From positions 1,419,501 through 1,483,500 of the forward strand of contig CP054838.1 in NCBI GenBank assembly GCA_028768545.1: a DNA stretch of 64,000 nucleotides. The letters are read 5' to 3'. The stretch comes from Desulfobacter sp. Lineage in GTDB: Bacteria; Desulfobacterota; Desulfobacteria; Desulfobacterales; Desulfobacteraceae. The translations under genes and the position numbers were made by a program. Shown piece by piece: positions 61,819 through 64,000 of the stretch (position 1 is its first letter; the number at the start of each line of letters is the position of its first letter). The notes below the pieces were generated by a model. That model worked only from the letters and a program-made list of their open reading frames with translations, was not told the DNA's origin and did not search any database.

Positions 61819-63297
61819 TATGGGTAACCAAAACCCACAGCAGACCGCACGTCAGCAATGATAATCCTTACTCTGAAGCTCAGTTTAAAACATTGAAATA
61901 TTGTCCAAAATTTCCAAATCATTTTGGTTCGATCGAGGATACAAGAGCCTTCTGCCAGGATTTCTTTGGATACTACAATAAAGAGCATTACCATTCTGGT
62001 ATTGGCCTGGTAACCCCGGAACAGTTTCATTATGGCATTGCTAAAGAGATTTATGGGTCTCGCTGTAGAACTTTGAAAGAGGCGTTTATTAAAAACCCAA
62101 TACGCTTTAAGGGGAAAATCCCTCGGCCACCAGCTTTACCAGAAGCAGCCTGGATCAACAAACCGGAACAGGAAGAGAAGGATAAGATTGGAGCCTAATT
62201 TTAGGCATAAAGTGTCTCATTGTCATTGACACATTCCGCATGAAGAATAACTCGGTCTGGTTCCACGAAAAAGTGTTTGGTATCACGAGTGGCCTAACTC
62301 TTTTTTTTGGAAATCTTGGGGCAGTAATGGCTGCCGGCCCTCTTTCACAAGCCCTGACGGTTTTTCATTGGCGCACCGTTTTCATCGGGATAGGTGCCCT
62401 TTCTCTCTGCCTGGCCCTTGTCGGATTTTTACTGGTCAGAAACAAACCCGAGGATATGGGATTTACTTATCCTAACACCTACACAGGTCATATCCAAACT
62501 GTAAACGCGCACTGGTTGATTAACCTTAAGAATGTGTTTATGACCCTGAGTGTTTGGCCAGGGTTTTGGGTCCAATTTGGTATGATTGGTAGCAGTTATG
62601 CCTTTATGGGGCTATGGGGAATGCCATATCTGCGGGATGTTCACAGCCTCAACCGCTCCTTTGCGGCTGATCACATGACGATCCAGTTGCTGAGTTTCGC
62701 CCTCGGTGCCCTGTTCTGGGGATGGGTATCTGATAAAATCGGCAAGAGAAAGCCATTTCTCATATTTGCTGCGGCAGCGTATGTCCTATCCTGGCTCGTT
62801 TTAATGTATTTGCCGTGGACGCCGGGAGTAACAGGTTTTATCATCTTTGCCTTTATGGGATTTTCAGCATCAGGTTTTGTGATCACCTTTGCCGCAGCCA
62901 AGGAGATTGTCCACCCACAACTTTCCGGTATGGGGGTCAGCGTGGTCAACACGGGTTGCTTCATCGGCACAGCCCTGGCTCAGCCTCTGTTCGGTTATAT
63001 TGCAGACCTGATTTGGGATGGAAATATGGCAAACGGCGTCCGAATATACAGTGCCGCTGATTACCAGAACGGATTCATCGCTATGGTCTTTTTGTCAATT
63101 CTGGCCTTGGCAGCAGCATTTAGGGTCAGGGAAACCTATTGCCGGAATAATTTTAAAGGCTAAAATTATCTGTTTAAAACAGTAAAAAGTTTATCTGTTT
63201 CAACATATATTATATGTTTTCAGCAATCGTTTTTGTTTTGCATTAATATTCTGATTTCCTCCCGAGTGCTGATAGATAACCCTGTGCCATTATCGGT

Positions 63298-63336
63298 TCC
63301 GGCACCCAGCGTTCCTGAGTGAAACTCCGGGTGCCG
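63298..63336. terminator. Hairpin downstream of gatB
   Basis: CGGCACCC and GGGTGCCG are perfect 8-base complements around a loop that holds a further weak pairing. It is 33 bases beyond the gatB stop on the minus strand and about 140 bases beyond the MFS stop. No clear T-run, so the termination role is tentative. Confidence 0.45.
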
Positions 63337-63368
63337 AAACTGGCAAAATAAAAAGATATTCAATATTT

Positions 63369-64000
63369 TTATTTTGCCAGCAGTTCTCCGATCATTTTCT
63401 GGACAAGTTTTGGGTTGGCCTTGCCCTGGGAGGCTTTCATGGTCTGCTCTACTATAAAGCCCATGGACTTCTTATTCCCGTTTTTATAATTGTCCACCGC
63501 TGATGCATTCTCAGAAAGAACTTTATTGACGATCTTTTCAAGATCAGCCGCATCAGACACCTGCCTGAAACCGAATTGTTCAAAAATCTCTTCGGGCGTA
63601 CCGTCCATTTCAAAAAGTTTTTCCAATACGGATTTGGCCGAATTTGAGTTGATCTCGTCCTTTTCAAGCAGTTGAATGAGGCTTGCAAACCGTTCAGGCG
63701 TGACACTGGTATCTGCCAGGGTCTGCCCGTGGGCCTTTAAGGCGGGAAGCAGTTGGGTTGCGATCCATCCGGCCGTCATCCGGGCGGGGGCGCCATGGGT
63801 GACAACGGACTCAAAGAACTCGGAAAGCCCCCGTTCTGAACTCATGAGTGCGGCTTCGTCGTGGGTCAATGAATAATCCCGGACAAACCGTTTGACTTTC
63901 TGGGCCGGCATCTCCGGAAGAAGGGATTTCATCTTTTCCAGCCAGGCATCGGCCAGGACGATGGGCGGGACCGAAGGGTCGGGAATGCAAGGTCCCTCGA
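63369..64000 (-). CDS. gatB: Aspartyl/glutamyl-tRNA(Asn/Gln) amidotransferase subunit B (partial, C-terminal part)
   Basis: The visible 209 residues are the C-terminal tail and YqeY-like domain of GatB: CIPDPSVPPIVLADAWLEK, LPEMPAQKVKRFVRDYSLTHDEAALM, WIATQLLPALKAHG, and the terminal GFIVEQTMKASQGKANPKLVQKMIGELL, the standard end of GatB. The 5' part lies outside the window. With GatA and GatC it converts misacylated Glu-tRNA(Gln) or Asp-tRNA(Asn) to the amidated form. No lesion in the visible part. Confidence 0.95.
   Translation of the reverse strand, partial: EGPCIPDPSVPPIVLADAWLEKMKSLLPEMPAQKVKRFVRDYSLTHDEAALMSSERGLSEFFESVVTHGAPARMTAGWIATQLLPALKAHGQTLADTSVTPERFASLIQLLEKDEINSNSAKSVLEKLFEMDGTPEEIFEQFGFRQVSDAADLEKIVNKVLSENASAVDNYKNGNKKSMGFIVEQTMKASQGKANPKLVQKMIGELLAK

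Larger units (their letters stand above)
59732..62198 (+). pseudogene. IS-X copy 2 OrfB, interrupted by IS256 copy 2
   Basis: 59732-60367 plus 61827-62198 join in frame to 335 residues, the same length as copy 1 OrfB. WSWDITKLK and LGLHADRGASMKS are in the first part, NDNPYSEAQFKTLKYC in the second. As read it is truncated. Confidence 0.9.
57730..62237 (+). mobile_element. IS3-family element IS-X, copy 2, containing two further IS elements
   Basis: Ends CCTCTGTGACAATATAAG and GGAATGTGTCAATGACAATG match copy 1. Its orfA is interrupted by IS-Y (57852-59270) and its orfB by IS256 copy 2 (60368-61818). Removing both leaves about 1630 bases, equal to copy 1. No convincing 4-base target duplication (TCAC / GCAT). 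Confidence 0.9.
57338..63163 (+). pseudogene. MFS transporter, split by nested IS elements
   Basis: 5' part 57338-57729 (FAILILTYILVYFHRMAPGVVSEFLMAEFEI; ADTLGTRSSIISGNLVAG; GRFLVGLGVSVVFIS) and 3' part 62238-63163 (NNSVWFHEKVFGITSGLTLFFGNLGAV; GWVSDKIGKRKPFL; AKEIVHPQLSGMGVSVVN). Together about 438 codons and 12 membrane helices of a major facilitator of the nitrate/sugar-phosphate-like type. The two pieces rejoin in frame only if four bases are removed, as expected for a 4-base duplication, though a duplication is not clearly visible. It is non-functional as read. Substrate unknown; it follows the ectoine-like cluster. Confidence 0.88.

Noticed and set aside
1..64000. CRISPR array, tRNA, rRNA or prophage
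   Set aside because: I saw no regularly spaced repeats, no cloverleaf-like tRNA ends and no phage structural genes. The only repeated sequences are IS copies and the intergenic repeat.

Overview
The window looks like a chromosomal segment of a marine, sulfate-reducing-type Desulfobacterota bacterium (Desulfobacteraceae or close relatives). This is an inference from gene content, not from a marker gene. The content includes a split archaeal-type glutamate synthase with a ferredoxin domain, NifX/DNMC and CGGC-domain proteins, two TRAP transporters, acyl-CoA and fatty-acid enzymes, a sigma-54 activator with a -24/-12 promoter, and a very heavy load of insertion sequences (ten IS copies or remnants in 64 kb). 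I saw no rRNA, tRNA, CRISPR array or phage.

Layout. 1-3595 (-): three-gene glutamate synthase-like operon. 3925-4876 (-): acyltransferase and DNMC-type protein. 5216-7369 (+): chemoreceptor cut by one in-frame TAG. 7595-9382 (-): long-chain acyl-CoA ligase. 9660-16623 (+): TetR, RND exporter, LolA-like periplasmic protein and DUF1302-like outer-membrane protein, with two matching palindromic operators; the LolA-like gene is split by an ISAs1-family element. 16620-23476: CGGC protein, radical SAM protein, CFA synthase, a decayed FAD oxidoreductase with its TetR, YciH and an unknown protein.

23793-34274 (+): sigma-54 activator (two nonsense codons), a TRAP transporter whose binding-protein gene is split by an IS4 element that itself carries an IS3 element, acetoacetyl-CoA ligase and a 3-hydroxybutyrate-dehydrogenase-like SDR. 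Together these suggest uptake and activation of 3-hydroxybutyrate/acetoacetate, in a strain where regulator and binding protein are already broken. 34661-42571: UV endonuclease plus a lipid-modification cluster (SRPBCC-SDR fusion, DUF1365-CFA methyltransferase fusion, FAD amine oxidase, chalcone-isomerase-like protein, GPH-type transporter), resembling light/singlet-oxygen-response lipid clusters of Proteobacteria.

42755-46612: thioesterase followed by a graveyard of fragments (membrane protein, histidine kinase, IS630, M24 peptidase) around an intact IS256. 46649-56985 (+): an ectoine/hydroxyectoine-utilisation-like cluster: M20 deacylase, TRAP transporter with an unusual Ig-like extension on DctM, Asp/Glu racemase-like protein, EutB-like PLP enzyme, M24 hydrolase split by ISL3 and cut off by IS4, and RidA. 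57338-63163: an MFS gene split by an IS3 element that itself contains two further IS elements. 63369-64000 (-): 3' end of gatB.

The overall picture is ongoing genome erosion driven by IS proliferation. Perfect target duplications and in-frame rejoining show several insertions to be simple and recent. Three IS copies lack matching target duplications and probably mark deletions or rearrangements. Some single-base frameshifts lie in homopolymers, so sequencing error cannot be excluded for those.
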